Assembly: GCA_020746105.1 (NCBI GenBank)
Contig: CM036617.1
Coordinates: 42,499,898 to 42,563,897 of the forward strand
From: Trogon surrucura
Taxonomy: Eukaryota; Chordata; Aves; Trogoniformes; Trogonidae
DNA length: 64,000 nt
Direction: 5' to 3'
The notes under the pieces are model-generated. The model had not been told where the DNA came from. It did no database searches and saw only the letters and a program-made list of their open reading frames with translations. Made by a program: the position numbers and the translations under genes. Within the stretch, counting starts at the first letter, position 1. Each line of letters begins with the position of its first letter. Of the stretch, positions 23,863-33,675 are shown in pieces.

Positions 23863-25492
23863 AAATACATATATATATCATGTACCTAGAAAAATTTTGC
23901 CGTAAAACCTTATACTGTCATTTGATGTGTAGTATGTTAATAAATTTTGAAACTTGCAGAGGAAGGCAAGTTCCAAAAGTTCCATGAATCATTCAACTTC
24001 CAGATGTACTTCCTCCATGTATCAGTAAATTCCCAGTGTCATGCTGTCAAACTCTGGAAGGTTGTGTTAGAATTAAACACTCCAACTAAGGCTTTAACAC
24101 AGGATGGGAAGCTTATCTAACCTGACAGTACTCTAGAAATAATCATTCTGACTTGTCAAAGATGGTACATGCCAGGATCTTTACATTATTTAGAGATGAA
24201 GGAAGGGTTTTTTTGTGGTGTTGTTCGTTTTTTTTTTTAAAAAAAGGAAAGAAATTTTATAAAGCTCTATGGTCAAATTTGAACTGTGGCAACAGAGAGA
24301 GACAAACTAAATCAGAAACAAAAAATGCACAGAATCTCATCATGTATGTAATTAATGATTTAGAGTTTAGCTTTAACCCTTAACTACATCTTGATTCCTA
24401 TTCAAATTGAAGGAGTAAATGATAAAGAAACGTTGCATGTCTCAGTAATATTTTTTCAGTGAGAGGAAGTTTATCACCTGTTAAGTGTTTTTATCTGCCT
24501 TCGCAGAAGCAGCCTGCAATTGGCTATGGACATCTAAAATGTTTTTCAAAGGTGAAAAAGCTTGGCCTATTCTCCTGCTTATAATACATTTACTGAAAAA
24601 AATGTGTAAGGTAAAAAAAAAAAAAGGTCTCTTTTTCATGACGAGGGTAAACTCTATTCTAACACTCTTATAAAATAAAAACCCCCAAATCAGAAAAAAA
24701 TCAACAACCCTCCCCCCAAAAAACATCAAACAGAAATTTGCTAATAATGCTACTTTCTTCCAAATATCTTTTACCCTGATCAGTCCATTTTTATGTCTAA
24801 ATATATGGTAATTTTGGCATAAACACATGGTGATGGCTATGCTAGTGACACACAGGTTCTCATTCTTATATGGGAGGCAACTATAGAATCACAGAATCAC
24901 AGAATGATAGGGGTTGGAAGGGACCTCTGGAGAGTCCAAGCCCTCTGCCAGAGCAGGTTCAACTAGAGCAGATTGCAGAGGATGGTGTCCAGGCAGGTTT
25001 TGAGTGTCTCTAGAGACAAAGACTCCACCACCTCTCTGTGCAGCCTGTGCCAGTGCTTTGTCACCCTCAAAGCAAAGAAGTTCCTCCTCATATTTAGATG
25101 GAAATTCCTGTGTTCAAGTTAGTGCCTGCTGCCTCTTGTCTTGTCAATGGGCACTACTAACCCCATCCTGCTGACATCCACCCTTTAAGTATTTATAAGC
25201 ATTGTTAAGATCTGCTCTCAGTCTTGTCTACTGCAGGCTAAAAAGCCCCAAGTCCCTCAGCTTTTCTTCATAAGAGAGATGTTCTAGTCCCCTAATCAAC
25301 TTCATAGCCCTCTGCTGTAGCCTTTCCAGAAGTTCACTGTCTTCTTGAACAGGGGAGCCCAGAACTGGAAACAGCATTCCAAATGTGGTCTCACCAGAGC
25401 AGAGGGAAAGGATGGCCTGCCTTGACCTGTTGACCACCCTCTTCTTGATGCACCCCAGGATGTCACTGGCCTGCTTGGCAACAAGGACACAT

Positions 25493-26024
25493 CATAGAAT
25501 CACAGAATCACAGAATGTTAGGGATTGGAAGGGACCTCGAAAGATCATCAAGTCCAATCCCCCTGCCAGAGCAGGAACGCCTAGATTATGCTACATAGGA
25601 ATGTGTCCAGGCAGGTCTTGAATGTCTCCAGAGAAGGAGACTCCACAGCCTCTCTGGGCAGCCTGTTCCAGTGTTCCATCACCCTCACTGAGAAGAAGTT
25701 TCTTCTCGAGTTTAAGCGGAACCTCTTATGTTCCAGTTTCAGCCCATTACCCCTTGTCCTATCAGTGGTTGTCACCGAGAAGAGCCTGGCTCCATCCTCG
25801 TGACACTCACCTTTCATATATTTGTAAACATTAATGAGGTCACCCCTCAGTCTCCTCTTCTCCAAACTAAAGAGCCCCAGCTCCCTCAGTCTTTTCTCAT
25901 AAGGGAGATACTCCACTCCCTTCATCATCCTAGTTGCCCTGTGCTGGACTCTCTCCAGCAGTTCCCTGTCTTTCTTGAACTGAGGGGCCCAGAACTGGAC
26001 ACAATATTCCAGATGGGGTCTCAC
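25493..26024 (-). mobile_element. Young CR1 nested in the older CR1
   Basis: A 532-base 5'-truncated CR1, in the same orientation as its host element. Its tail (complement of ATTCTGTGATTCTATG) starts at 25493, and it ends abruptly at 26024 in the codons for [11 protein letters not shown]. Its 3' UTR (GATCTTTCGAGGTCCCTTCC on the element strand) is that of the young subfamily at 52-53, 58 and 63 kb. No target duplication is evident, as is usual for CR1. Confidence 0.92.
25581..26024 (-). pseudogene. CR1 ORF2 C-terminal fragment, frame intact
   Basis: 147 codons of the ORF2 C-terminus are open from the 5' truncation point to the natural stop after [11 protein letters not shown], with no frameshift. 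The only damage is therefore the 5' truncation, which agrees with a recent insertion. The part lies downstream of the reverse transcriptase catalytic motifs, so it cannot act by itself. The apparent GTG start is only the first codon of the truncated copy. Confidence 0.85.
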
Positions 26025-27213
26025 GACTGGTTCATGGTCATCCTGTTGCCTGTCAGAACTCCTGGGTCCTTTTCCTCAGGGCTGCTTTCCAGCAGGTCAG
26101 CCTCCAACCCGTACTGATAAATAGGGTTATTCTTCCCTAGATGCAGTACTCTATACTTGCCCTTATTGAATTTCATAAAGTTCCTCTCTGCCCAACTCTC
26201 CAACTTGTCCAGGTCACACTGTATGGCACCACAGCCTTCTGGTGTGTCAGTCAGCCCTCCCAGTTTTGCATCATCAGTAAACTTGATGAAGGTACACTCT
26301 ATCTCTTCATTCAGGTCATTGATGATATTGAACAGGACTGGACCCAGTATTGACCCTTAGCAAACACTACTTGTTACAGATCTCCAATTAGACTGCACCA
26401 CTAATCATAACCCTCTGACCTCTATCTTTCAGCCAATTTTCAATCTACTCACACTTTTTAAGCTTCCCTATGAGGACGTTGTGGTAGACCGTGTTGAAAG
26501 CCTTGACGAAGTCAAGGTAGACAACATGCACTGCCCTCCCCTCATCTATCCACCCACTTACGCCATTGTAGAAGGCTATCAGATTGGTCAGACATGACTT
26601 CCCCTTGGTGAATCCATGCTGACTACTTCTGATAATCTTATTTTCCTCCACGATCTTTGAGATGTTTCCCTGAAGGTGTTGTTCTATCTTCTTTCCAGCG
26701 ATGGAGGTGAGGCTGACTGGTCTGCAGTTTCCTGAATTTTTCTTCTTGCCCTTTTTGAAGACTGGAGTGACATTGGCTTTCCTTCAGTCCTCAGGCACCT
26801 GGCTTGTTTTCCAGGGCCTTTGAAAGGTGATGGAAATTGAACCAGCAATGACTTCTTCCAGCTCCCTCAGCACTTGCAGATGCAACTCATCAGGACCCAT
26901 GGACTTGTGGATATCCAGTTTACTTAACTGATCTCTAACCTGAAGGTCCTAAACCAAGGGAAACTCTTTCTTCCTCTAGACTTTCTCTGTTGCCTCCAAA
27001 ATCTGGGACTCCAGAGGAGTGGCCTGAGCAGTAAAGACTGAAGCAAAGGCGGCATTCAGTATCTCTGCCTTCTCTGCATCTTCTGTCACTACGACCCTCA
27101 CATCGTTCAACAACAGGTCCATATAATCTCTAGGGTTTTATTTGCCTCCAATACACTTGAATAAACCCTTCCTGCTGACCTTGATGTCCTTTGTCAGGTT
27201 TAATTCCAAGGAA
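26025..27213 (-). pseudogene. Decayed CR1 ORF2 reverse transcriptase region
   Basis: The complement gives pieces of the CR1 reverse transcriptase: [19 protein letters not shown] and VVYLDFVKAFNTVYHN at 26651-26445, and FADDAK-related sequence is expected near 26260-26290. Stops and indels interrupt it between every block. In intact elements this region copies the CR1 RNA at the nicked target. Here it is inactive and also separated from its C-terminus by the nested CR1. Confidence 0.8.
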
Positions 27214-29318
27214 TTAGACTGGTACTTACTTGTTCAGTGTGCAGCACTACCCAGGGTTTTCTTTTATGAGAAGGTGTGTTCTTTTATGAGAGAGGTGTAG
27301 CCTCCTTGGTAAGTGACCATGGGTCATTTATGCCTCATTTAGGTCTGCGGCTGGTAGTGCTGGCTCCATCCACGTTGCCTCATCATCCTGCTCACAAGCT
27401 GCAGGCCCCCAAAAGAGGCAAGCCACTTTTCCAGGCTTCAAAAATCCCCAAAAGAGCACTTTGCCTGTTCATTTTTTTCTGCGAATGCCTTCCCCAGTGA
27501 AGTCTTACCTGCACTGGAGATTGTCTCCTCTCTCTTTTCTTGAAAGCAATTAGTTCTTTTGCAAGATTCTGCCTGCTCTTCAAACAGTAAAATACTTAAA
27601 CATATGCTAGATGTGTATGTAGTCAGGTTGACTACAGACCATTATGTTTTATCAAGTACTTTTGTCTGTTAGAATATTTTTTGGTTTACTTCTATGTACT
27701 CAACTAAGCAATCTAGATGATAAACCCCTTTTGAATTTAGCTAATCTTAGTTAAGCAAAAGGATCCCTGATCAGATTAGTGAATCTCTGTATGAATTTTA
27801 CTCAAGAAATGGCAGTTGCACAGAATATTGTCTTGTGTTTTTTTAAATTAACTACATCACATTTATACTATATAACATTTTTAGACATATAGATTGATTC
27901 AGATGCCTAAACATGGCATCTGAATACCCGTCAAATACCCGTCTAGGACTACATTATTTGTCATACGATGTGCACCCTTGTGAACCAGCAATTGAAGACG
28001 TGGAAAAATTCCCTAGGACTTCTCGAAATACTGTAGACAATTAAAGCAGCTGAATGAAAATTCTGATGTCTGTATTGAGATGAAATTGCTCTTTAAGAAT
28101 TGTTGGTTATATTGGCTGACTCCAATGGGAACTTAGACACAAATGTCGTACAAGAACCATTAGACTGTAGACGCTTGTACTTATGAATCTGAAATGGTCT
28201 CCCAATCTAGGTAGGATATTGTTGGAACATATAATTTATTCCAATATTTTACCTCCTTTCACTTTCGCTGACTGCTGCACAACAGAAAGCTTTTTCATGC
28301 ACCACCTTCCTGTCCAGAAATCCAATCATTTGTTTCATAGAAATAATGTCTAAATATCATGCAGACACTCTCTTAAACAACTACGATCTCATTGTTCTCC
28401 ACACTGGGAGACAGGCTGGTTCCCACTGTGGTTTCTGGTTTGCCTTTTTGCAGACCTTAAAATAATCTGTTACAAAAAGATCAAGGAAAGATCTGTAAAG
28501 AGTAGCTGGCCCTGGAATAATTCAGTGTGATTTGCATTCAGTCTAACATAGTGTTAATACAGGCCAAAGTAAACCTGTTCAAAGGTTAAAAAAAAAAAAC
28601 AAAAAACGAAGAAAGAGCACATGAGGTGACAGATATCAAAACCATAAGACAGGAGAAATAAGGATCAATATTGAGGCAGGCATGACAAGACCCCTGACTG
28701 GACAAATGAAATTGGTTTTACGTGATAACTAGAATCTTATTAAAGAAAAAGATCGAAGACAGGAGAATGAAAAAGATAACAGAAGAAAGAAGGCCTTGAC
28801 CTGACAGCATAAAGCCACAAGGCAATCAAAAGCGAGCTTTGGTTATTTGTAATAGATGATAGTTAATGTACTTGCAAATTAGTTGACCAGTGATGTAGTG
28901 TGATATTCTTCATCTGCTTGAGAGTCTCATGATAAGCTGCAGGAGCTATTCACCTTTAGTGTGAGAAGGCCTTTCTCAGTTCCTTATAAGTACTGACTGA
29001 TGAGCCTACTGAGTGTTCCTTGGTCAGCTAGTCACTTTAGAAGGTGATGAGTATTCCTTCAATCCACTGCTGTTGAGTAGGGAGGACTCACAGCTAGTGT
29101 TTAGCATGTGTAATATCAAAAACCTCAGTATTGTTTTTGATGAAAATGAAAGCAAGGTGAAGAGTGGTTCACTCCAGCAAAATTTTGGATATTTATATGG
29201 GTGCAGTCGTATTGTGTACTGAGAGTCTCGATTTTTATATTCTTCCCATAAAATAGTTTAAATGTAGTTTGTGAAAATCATGAAAAAGTACATTACAATC
29301 TGAAAATCATTTTCATAG
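27214..29318. other. Unassigned DNA after the CR1 nest
   Basis: 27214-27590 is less AT-rich than its surroundings and could be decayed upstream CR1 or another old repeat, but I cannot align it. 27924-27945 holds a small tandem duplication of ATACCCGTCAA. 28600-29060 has some LTR-like traits (CCTTATAAGTACTG near 28982) without recognisable ends. No gene seen. Confidence 0.5.
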
Positions 29319-29671
29319 TGTCCTGGTTTGAGCTAAGCAGAACTAATTCTCTTCAGTGATTTTTACTTCTCAACTCAGTCTCACATAAGAGGTTGCACTT
29401 TCTTAACTTTGCAGCATGCTTTCGCAGACAGTGTGTACTACTGGCAGTGATAACACCTGATGTTTAGTTACTGCCTGGGACTGGGATGCAGAAAGGCTCT
29501 TGCTTATACTTATTCCTTTAGTGACCAAGGCCACTGCTGGCTCTGGTTTGCCATGCTGGGGGTGCCAGGAAGTAAAATGGGTCACGAGGACGTAAAAGTC
29601 TACACCTCCAGTGAGTAACAGGAGAGGTGAACATATGTACCATATATTCCTTTCCATATAAGTCATATTCA

Positions 29672-29680
29672 GTATAAAAC
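29672..29680 (+). promoter_or_regulatory. LTR TATA box
   Basis: GTATAAAAC in the U3 part of the plus-strand solo LTR, about 350 bases from its 5' end. The transposon now separates it from the LTR polyadenylation signal by over 1.8 kb. Confidence 0.6.
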
Positions 29681-29922
29681 TGAGGGACTGCCGACGTTAA
29701 GCCTTCTTCTTCAATGGTCAGCATCTGAGGAGGACTCCATCTGATCATATGCCTTTGATCCTGATCCTGAGTTCATGAATCCAGCTTCAATATCCAGTTC
29801 CCCTCTGCCACTGAGCCTGGGGCTTCCCTGGTGCTGCCTGCAATGCAGCATCAGTGGTGACTGCTATTGGGTGTGTAGAGGGAGAAGTCAGGTTTGATAC
29901 TGGGTTTATATATATATTTGTA

Positions 29923-30132
29923 CAGTTCCAATAAAAAATAAGTTAACTTTTTGAAATTTCATGGTGTTCTGCATTAATTTGTCATAAAATGGGATCTGTC
30001 ACCTAAGTCTAAGGGTATTGACAAATATATTGTGCCTAAAATAATAACACAAAAATAATCCTGATTCTCCACGTCTTTATTGAAGACACTCATTCAACAT
30101 TCAAAATGTTAGTGCAAAAAGTAAGTGAACCC
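29923..30132 (+). repeat. Left terminal inverted repeat of the Tc1-like element
   Basis: Begins CAGTTCCAATAAAAAATAAG and ends AAGTAAGTGAACCC. Reverse-complementary to 31316-31528 over its whole length, with scattered substitutions and one 3-base indel. Confidence 0.9.
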
Positions 30133-31100
30133 TTAGAATCAAGAACTGGTTGACTCCTCCCACCCTTGGTAGCAATAACCTCAACCAGGAGTTTCCTGTA
30201 GCTGTGGATCAGACCTGGGTATCGTTCAGGAGGGATTTTAGCCCATTCGTCCTGGCAGAACTGCTTTATCTCTGTCATATTCTTCAGATGTCTCACGTGC
30301 CTGGCTCTCCTCAAGTCATTCCACAGCATCTCTGTTGGGTTGAGGTCTGGGCTCTGACTTGGCCACTCCAAAAGGTAGGTTTTGTTTTTCTGAAGCCATT
30401 CTGATGTGGACTTACTCCAGTGTTTTGGGTCATTGTCTTGTTGCGTCATCCAATGTCTACAAAGTTTCAGCTGACGTTCAGACATTCTCACATTATCCTG
30501 AAGAATTTTTTATACCCTTGGGAGTTCATCTTCTCCTCAATGACTGCAAGCTGGCCGGGCCCTGATGCAGCAAACCAGGCCGGAATCATGATATTTCCTT
30601 CACCATACTTTACAGCTGGGGTGATGTTTTCATGATGATATGCAGTGCCCTTTTTATGCCAGATGTAGTGCTGCATGTTCTTTCCAAGTAGTTTAGTCTT
30701 TGTTTCACCAGTCCACAAAACTTTTTGCCAATATCACTGTGGAGTGTCAATATGCTCTTTTGCAAACTCCAAGCGTGGAGCAATGTTCTTTGCAGTAAGT
30801 AGCAGCTTCCTTCATGGTGCCCTGCCATAGACACCCTGCTTGTTCAGTGTTTATGTACTGTAGACTCATGAACAGAGATGTTAGCCAGTTCTAATGATGC
30901 CTTCAACTCTTTGGCTGTCACTCAGGGTTGTTTCTTGACCTCCTTGATGAGTCTTTGTTGTGCTCTTGGGGTCATTTTGACTGGGTGCCCAGTTTTTGGT
31001 AGAGTAGCCACAGTCCCAAAGTGTCTCTGTTTGTAGATCGTGTGCCTAACTGCAAACTGGTGAATTTCTAAGGTCTTTAAAATCGCTTTGTAAACCTTTT
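30093..31100 (-). pseudogene. Tc1-like transposase, inactivated (DD34E family)
   Basis: The transposase would bind the inverted repeats and cut and paste the element at TA. The N-terminal helix-turn-helix part is recognisable near 31060-30850 (GTVATLPKTGHPVKMTPR, then VTAKELKASLELA). The catalytic core follows: WTGETK at about 30715-30698, QQDNDPKH at 30440-30417 and SPDLNPTEMLWN near 30350-30315, in more than one frame. The second Asp and the Glu are 34 residues apart, the DD34E spacing. The first catalytic Asp is replaced by Gly (30707-30709). In-frame stops lie at 30922-30924 and 30844-30846, with frameshifts near 30830-30720 and 30490. The gene is clearly dead. Confidence 0.9.
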
Positions 31101-31315
31101 AAGCTTTATTTAAATCAAAATTTCATTTTTGTAGATCCTCTGAAGGCTCTTTTTGTCAAGGTGTGTCTCACATAAGTAAACATCTTGTGCGGAGCAAAAC
31201 TCAAAAAGTTTGAGTGGGTTTTTTTCAGTCAACCTAGCTCTAGTCCTCACCTCCAAACTCAAACTCCAGCTATGCTAATACCTGACTCCGATTAACTTTT
31301 TTGAGGTCAGCTCAA

Positions 31316-31528
31316 GGGTTCACTTACTTTTTCCACTAGCATTTTCAATGTTGAATGAGTGTGCTGAACAAAGACATGGAGGATCAGAATTACTTTTGTG
31401 TTATTATTTTAGATACACTATATTTGTCAATGCTTTTGACTTAGATGATGGTTAGATCACATTTTATGACAAATTAATGCAGAATACCATGAAATTTCAA
31501 AAAGTTAACTTATTTTTTCTTGCAACTG
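31316..31528 (-). repeat. Right terminal inverted repeat of the Tc1-like element
   Basis: Its complement begins CAGTTGCAAGAAAAAATAAG and ends GTAAGTGAACCC. Outer and inner direct repeats correspond to those in the left arm. Confidence 0.9.
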
Positions 31529-31565
31529 TATATAGTTCATTATTTTTATTATTTCCTTATTGTTT

Positions 31566-31571
31566 AGTAAA
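31566..31571 (+). terminator. Degenerate LTR polyadenylation signal
   Basis: AGTAAA in the context TGTTTAGTAAATCTG near the LTR 3' end is where avian LTRs usually carry AATAAA. It is a one-base variant, so function is doubtful. Confidence 0.45.
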
Positions 31572-31699
31572 TCTGTTTTAATTTTGTTTTCCAATCCATG
31601 TCTCTACCTCATTCCCTATTTCTTCCCATTTGGGGTGGAAGAGAGTGTTAGAGAGCATCTGTCAGCATTTAGTGGCTGTTCCAGCCCTAACCCTTGACA

Positions 31700-32190
31700 C
31701 ATAGAATCATAGACTCATAGAATACATTGGGTTGGAAGGGTTGTTTAAAGGTCATCTAGTCAAAACACCCTGCAGAGAGTAGAGACATCAGGTTGCTCAG
31801 AGCTTCATCAAGCCTGACTTTGAAAGCTTTCAGGGATGGAGCCTCCATCACCTCTCTAGGCATCCTGTTCCAGTGCTTCAACAGTCTCACAGTAAAGAAT
31901 TTCTTCCTAACTTGTGATCTAAATCTATCCTGCTCTAGTTTAAAACCATTGCCTCTCATTCTGTTGGTACACACCCTTGTAAACTCTCCCTCCCTGGCTT
32001 TCCTGTAGGCCCCTTCAGGTACTGGAAGACTGCTATAAGATCTCACCAGAGCCATCCCTTCTCTAGGATGAACAATCCCAATTCTTTCAATCTGTCCTGG
32101 TCGGAGAAGTACTTCAGACCTTCGATAATTTTTGTGGCCCTTCTCTGGACCTTCTCCAAGTCCATGTTCTTCAAATGAAATATGCCGTTT
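31700..32190 (-). mobile_element. Old CR1 fragment whose tail holds the LTR
   Basis: The plus strand reads CATAGAATCATAGACTCATA, a degenerate CR1 tail, followed by the complement of the CR1 3' UTR and ORF2 C-terminus. A frame containing RKKFFTVRLLKHWNRMPREV is readable within 32055-31756. The 5' end is a truncation near 32190. It differs strongly from the young copies, so it is an older subfamily. Its octamer tail was the target of the LTR insertion. Confidence 0.9.
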
Positions 32191-33475
32191 AAGGTTCCTA
32201 GCATAGGACTGGCAGATCTAAAGATGAGGAATGTCTTAAAAACCCTCAAATTAAATGTATTTTAAGAAGGCTATTATCCCTCAGAAATGTTAGCTTGAGG
32301 ATTTTTCAGATATGCAATGGCTCACCCAGACCTATTAGTGGCTATTAATTCCACTAAATAAAATAAAAATGTGCTACATCAGTGCAATCAAATTAATGGC
32401 TTCAACTCTTATTGCCGGTTGTAACTTGTTTATTGAGGGTTCCTAACCCTTGACATAAATTTACTTGTCTAATGGTTTAGTGCGTATTTAAATTGTCTAT
32501 TTTCTGTGATTGTGTGCAATATGTGTGAGAGAAATTTTGGAGTTAAATTCACAGTCAATGTGAAAAGAAATTCCAAATAATTTTTAAAGACTAAATCCAT
32601 TCAATAATTATTCTTTCCGTATGATGACTCACGGCAAACTCTGGTAATTCAGAAAGGTCTGAGAAGGTCTGTCTTTAGACTACACCCACATCTTGCACAC
32701 TTTGGGGCTTCCTTTTAAAGCTGCCTTTTGAAATTGCAGTTAAAAAGTACCCAATAATTATCTGGTCTGGCCAGTATGGATGTAGTATCACACACTTGAG
32801 GAAAAGAAAGAGACACAGGTCAAAACCAGCATTACAGAGTAGGTAAGACTGAAAAATGTCTCTAATTTAAATAAGTAGAGAATAGACATAAATATACTTT
32901 CCATTTACTCAGATAAAACCATTTTACAGATCACAATTCTTAGAAATAAAATGTTATTGCTACTGTATCACTGTAAGGTCTGAGACACGGTGTTCTTTTT
33001 CATTCCACCATTTTATCAGAGCCTTGTTTTGAGAGTCTTAAATTTGCTACGGTTTCCAAAGATGTGTCATTAAAATGAAAACAAATTATTTAAATAATTT
33101 TTCACTGACTCTTGACATAGTCTGAGTAATATCATCCCTAGTCAGGAGAAGCCCTCATTGATCCTCTGTATTTTGGTACTTCAACACAGAGATATTGCAT
33201 AGGACATGTACAGTTGTCTCTTGCACATTGCCAGCAACCCAGCAGTATGTGTCTAATATTACTTTCAAGGTCATAAGGCTGGGCTGGGCTGGTCCTCAAC
33301 TGGTAGTATAGAATAATGTGGGTTCTTCATAGGCTCATGCCCTATTTCCAGTTCTGCGTTGAAGGTTTTATATATATTAAAGCATTTAAATTAACACTAC
33401 TTACCACTACTTTAGGACTAATTTGCATGTCCTTTGGGTTACAAAGTAATATATTTTAATTTTTTTTTTAGAGAA
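32191..33475. other. AT-rich single-copy DNA
   Basis: No recognisable gene or dispersed repeat. Ends in a T9 run directly upstream of the purine array. Confidence 0.55.
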
Positions 33476-33675
33476 GGGGAGGGGAGGGGAGGGGAGGGGA
33501 GGGGAGGAGAGGAGAGGAGAGGAGAGGAGAGGAGAGGAGAGGAGAGGAGAGGAGAGGAGAGGAGAGGAGAGGAGAGGAGAGGAGAGGAGAGGAGAGGAGA
33601 GGAGAGGAGAGGAGAGGAGAGGAGAGGAGAGGAGAGGAGAGGAGAGGAGAGGAGAGGAGAGGAGAGGAGAGGAGA
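33476..33675. repeat. Perfect pentanucleotide array, (GGGGA)6(GGAGA)34
   Basis: Forty five-base units without an error: six GGGGA (33476-33505), then thirty-four GGAGA (33506-33675). The plus strand is all purine, so it has mirror symmetry and could form triplex DNA. The GGGGA part could form a G-quadruplex. Since five is not divisible by three, all plus frames read the same GEERR peptide repeat and all minus frames LLSSP. The long open frames here are therefore artefacts and not genes. Confidence 0.97.

Larger units (their letters stand above)
19867..24881. other. AT-rich single-copy DNA with simple repeats
   Basis: No gene recognised across 5 kb. Contains a purine run at about 20307-20335, a pure 30-base poly(A) at 22803-22832, a TA/CA near-palindrome at 23811-23862, and A-rich runs near 23623 and 24615. 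Confidence 0.55.
24882..27213 (-). mobile_element. CR1 LINE (older host copy), split by a younger CR1
   Basis: An older CR1 in minus orientation, with its 3' tail at 24882-24905. Its 3' part is 24882-25492 and its upstream part 26025-27213, separated by a younger CR1. The break is in the ORF2 region: the plus strand reads ACAAGGACACAT before the insert and GACTGGTTCATGGTCATCC after it. Joined in thought, these match the uninterrupted order seen in the other copies. The upstream part covers the reverse transcriptase core (complements of HGFTKGKSC and YLDFVKAFNTV near 26500-26620) back to the start of the RT region, where similarity fades at 27213-27245. It carries many stops. Confidence 0.92.
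29923..31528 (-). mobile_element. Tc1-like (Tc1/mariner) DNA transposon
   Basis: A 1,606-base element bounded by CAGTT...AACTG and flanked by TA on both sides (29921-29922, 31529-31530), the hallmark of Tc1/mariner insertion. Its terminal inverted repeats are long: 29923-30132 and 31316-31528 match with roughly 25-30 differences. Each arm carries an outer and an inner direct repeat of the form GAAAAARTAAGTKAAC (outer near 29930-29947, inner near 30115-30130), the IR/DR arrangement known from Sleeping Beauty-like elements. A broken transposase gene lies between them on the minus strand. It sits inside the LTR, so it is younger than that LTR. Confidence 0.93.
29319..31699 (+). mobile_element. 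Solo LTR of an avian ERV, interrupted by a Tc1-like transposon
   Basis: It starts TGTCCTGGTTTGAGCTAAGC at 29319 and ends CCTAACCCTTGACA at 31699, and is flanked on both sides by the exact 5-bp duplication CATAG (29314-29318 and 31700-31704). TATA is at 29672-29680 and a polyadenylation-like AGTAAA at 31566-31571. Removing the transposon at 29923-31528 leaves about 775 bases, a normal LTR length. No internal retroviral genes are present, so it is solo. A 5-bp duplication fits an ERVL-type element. The right duplication is part of the octamer tail of the CR1 beginning at 31700, so the LTR landed in that tail. Confidence 0.9.

Noticed and set aside
5748..31699. Two LTRs as ends of one provirus
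   Set aside because: They lie in opposite orientation, have different sequences and each has its own target duplication. No retroviral genes lie between them.
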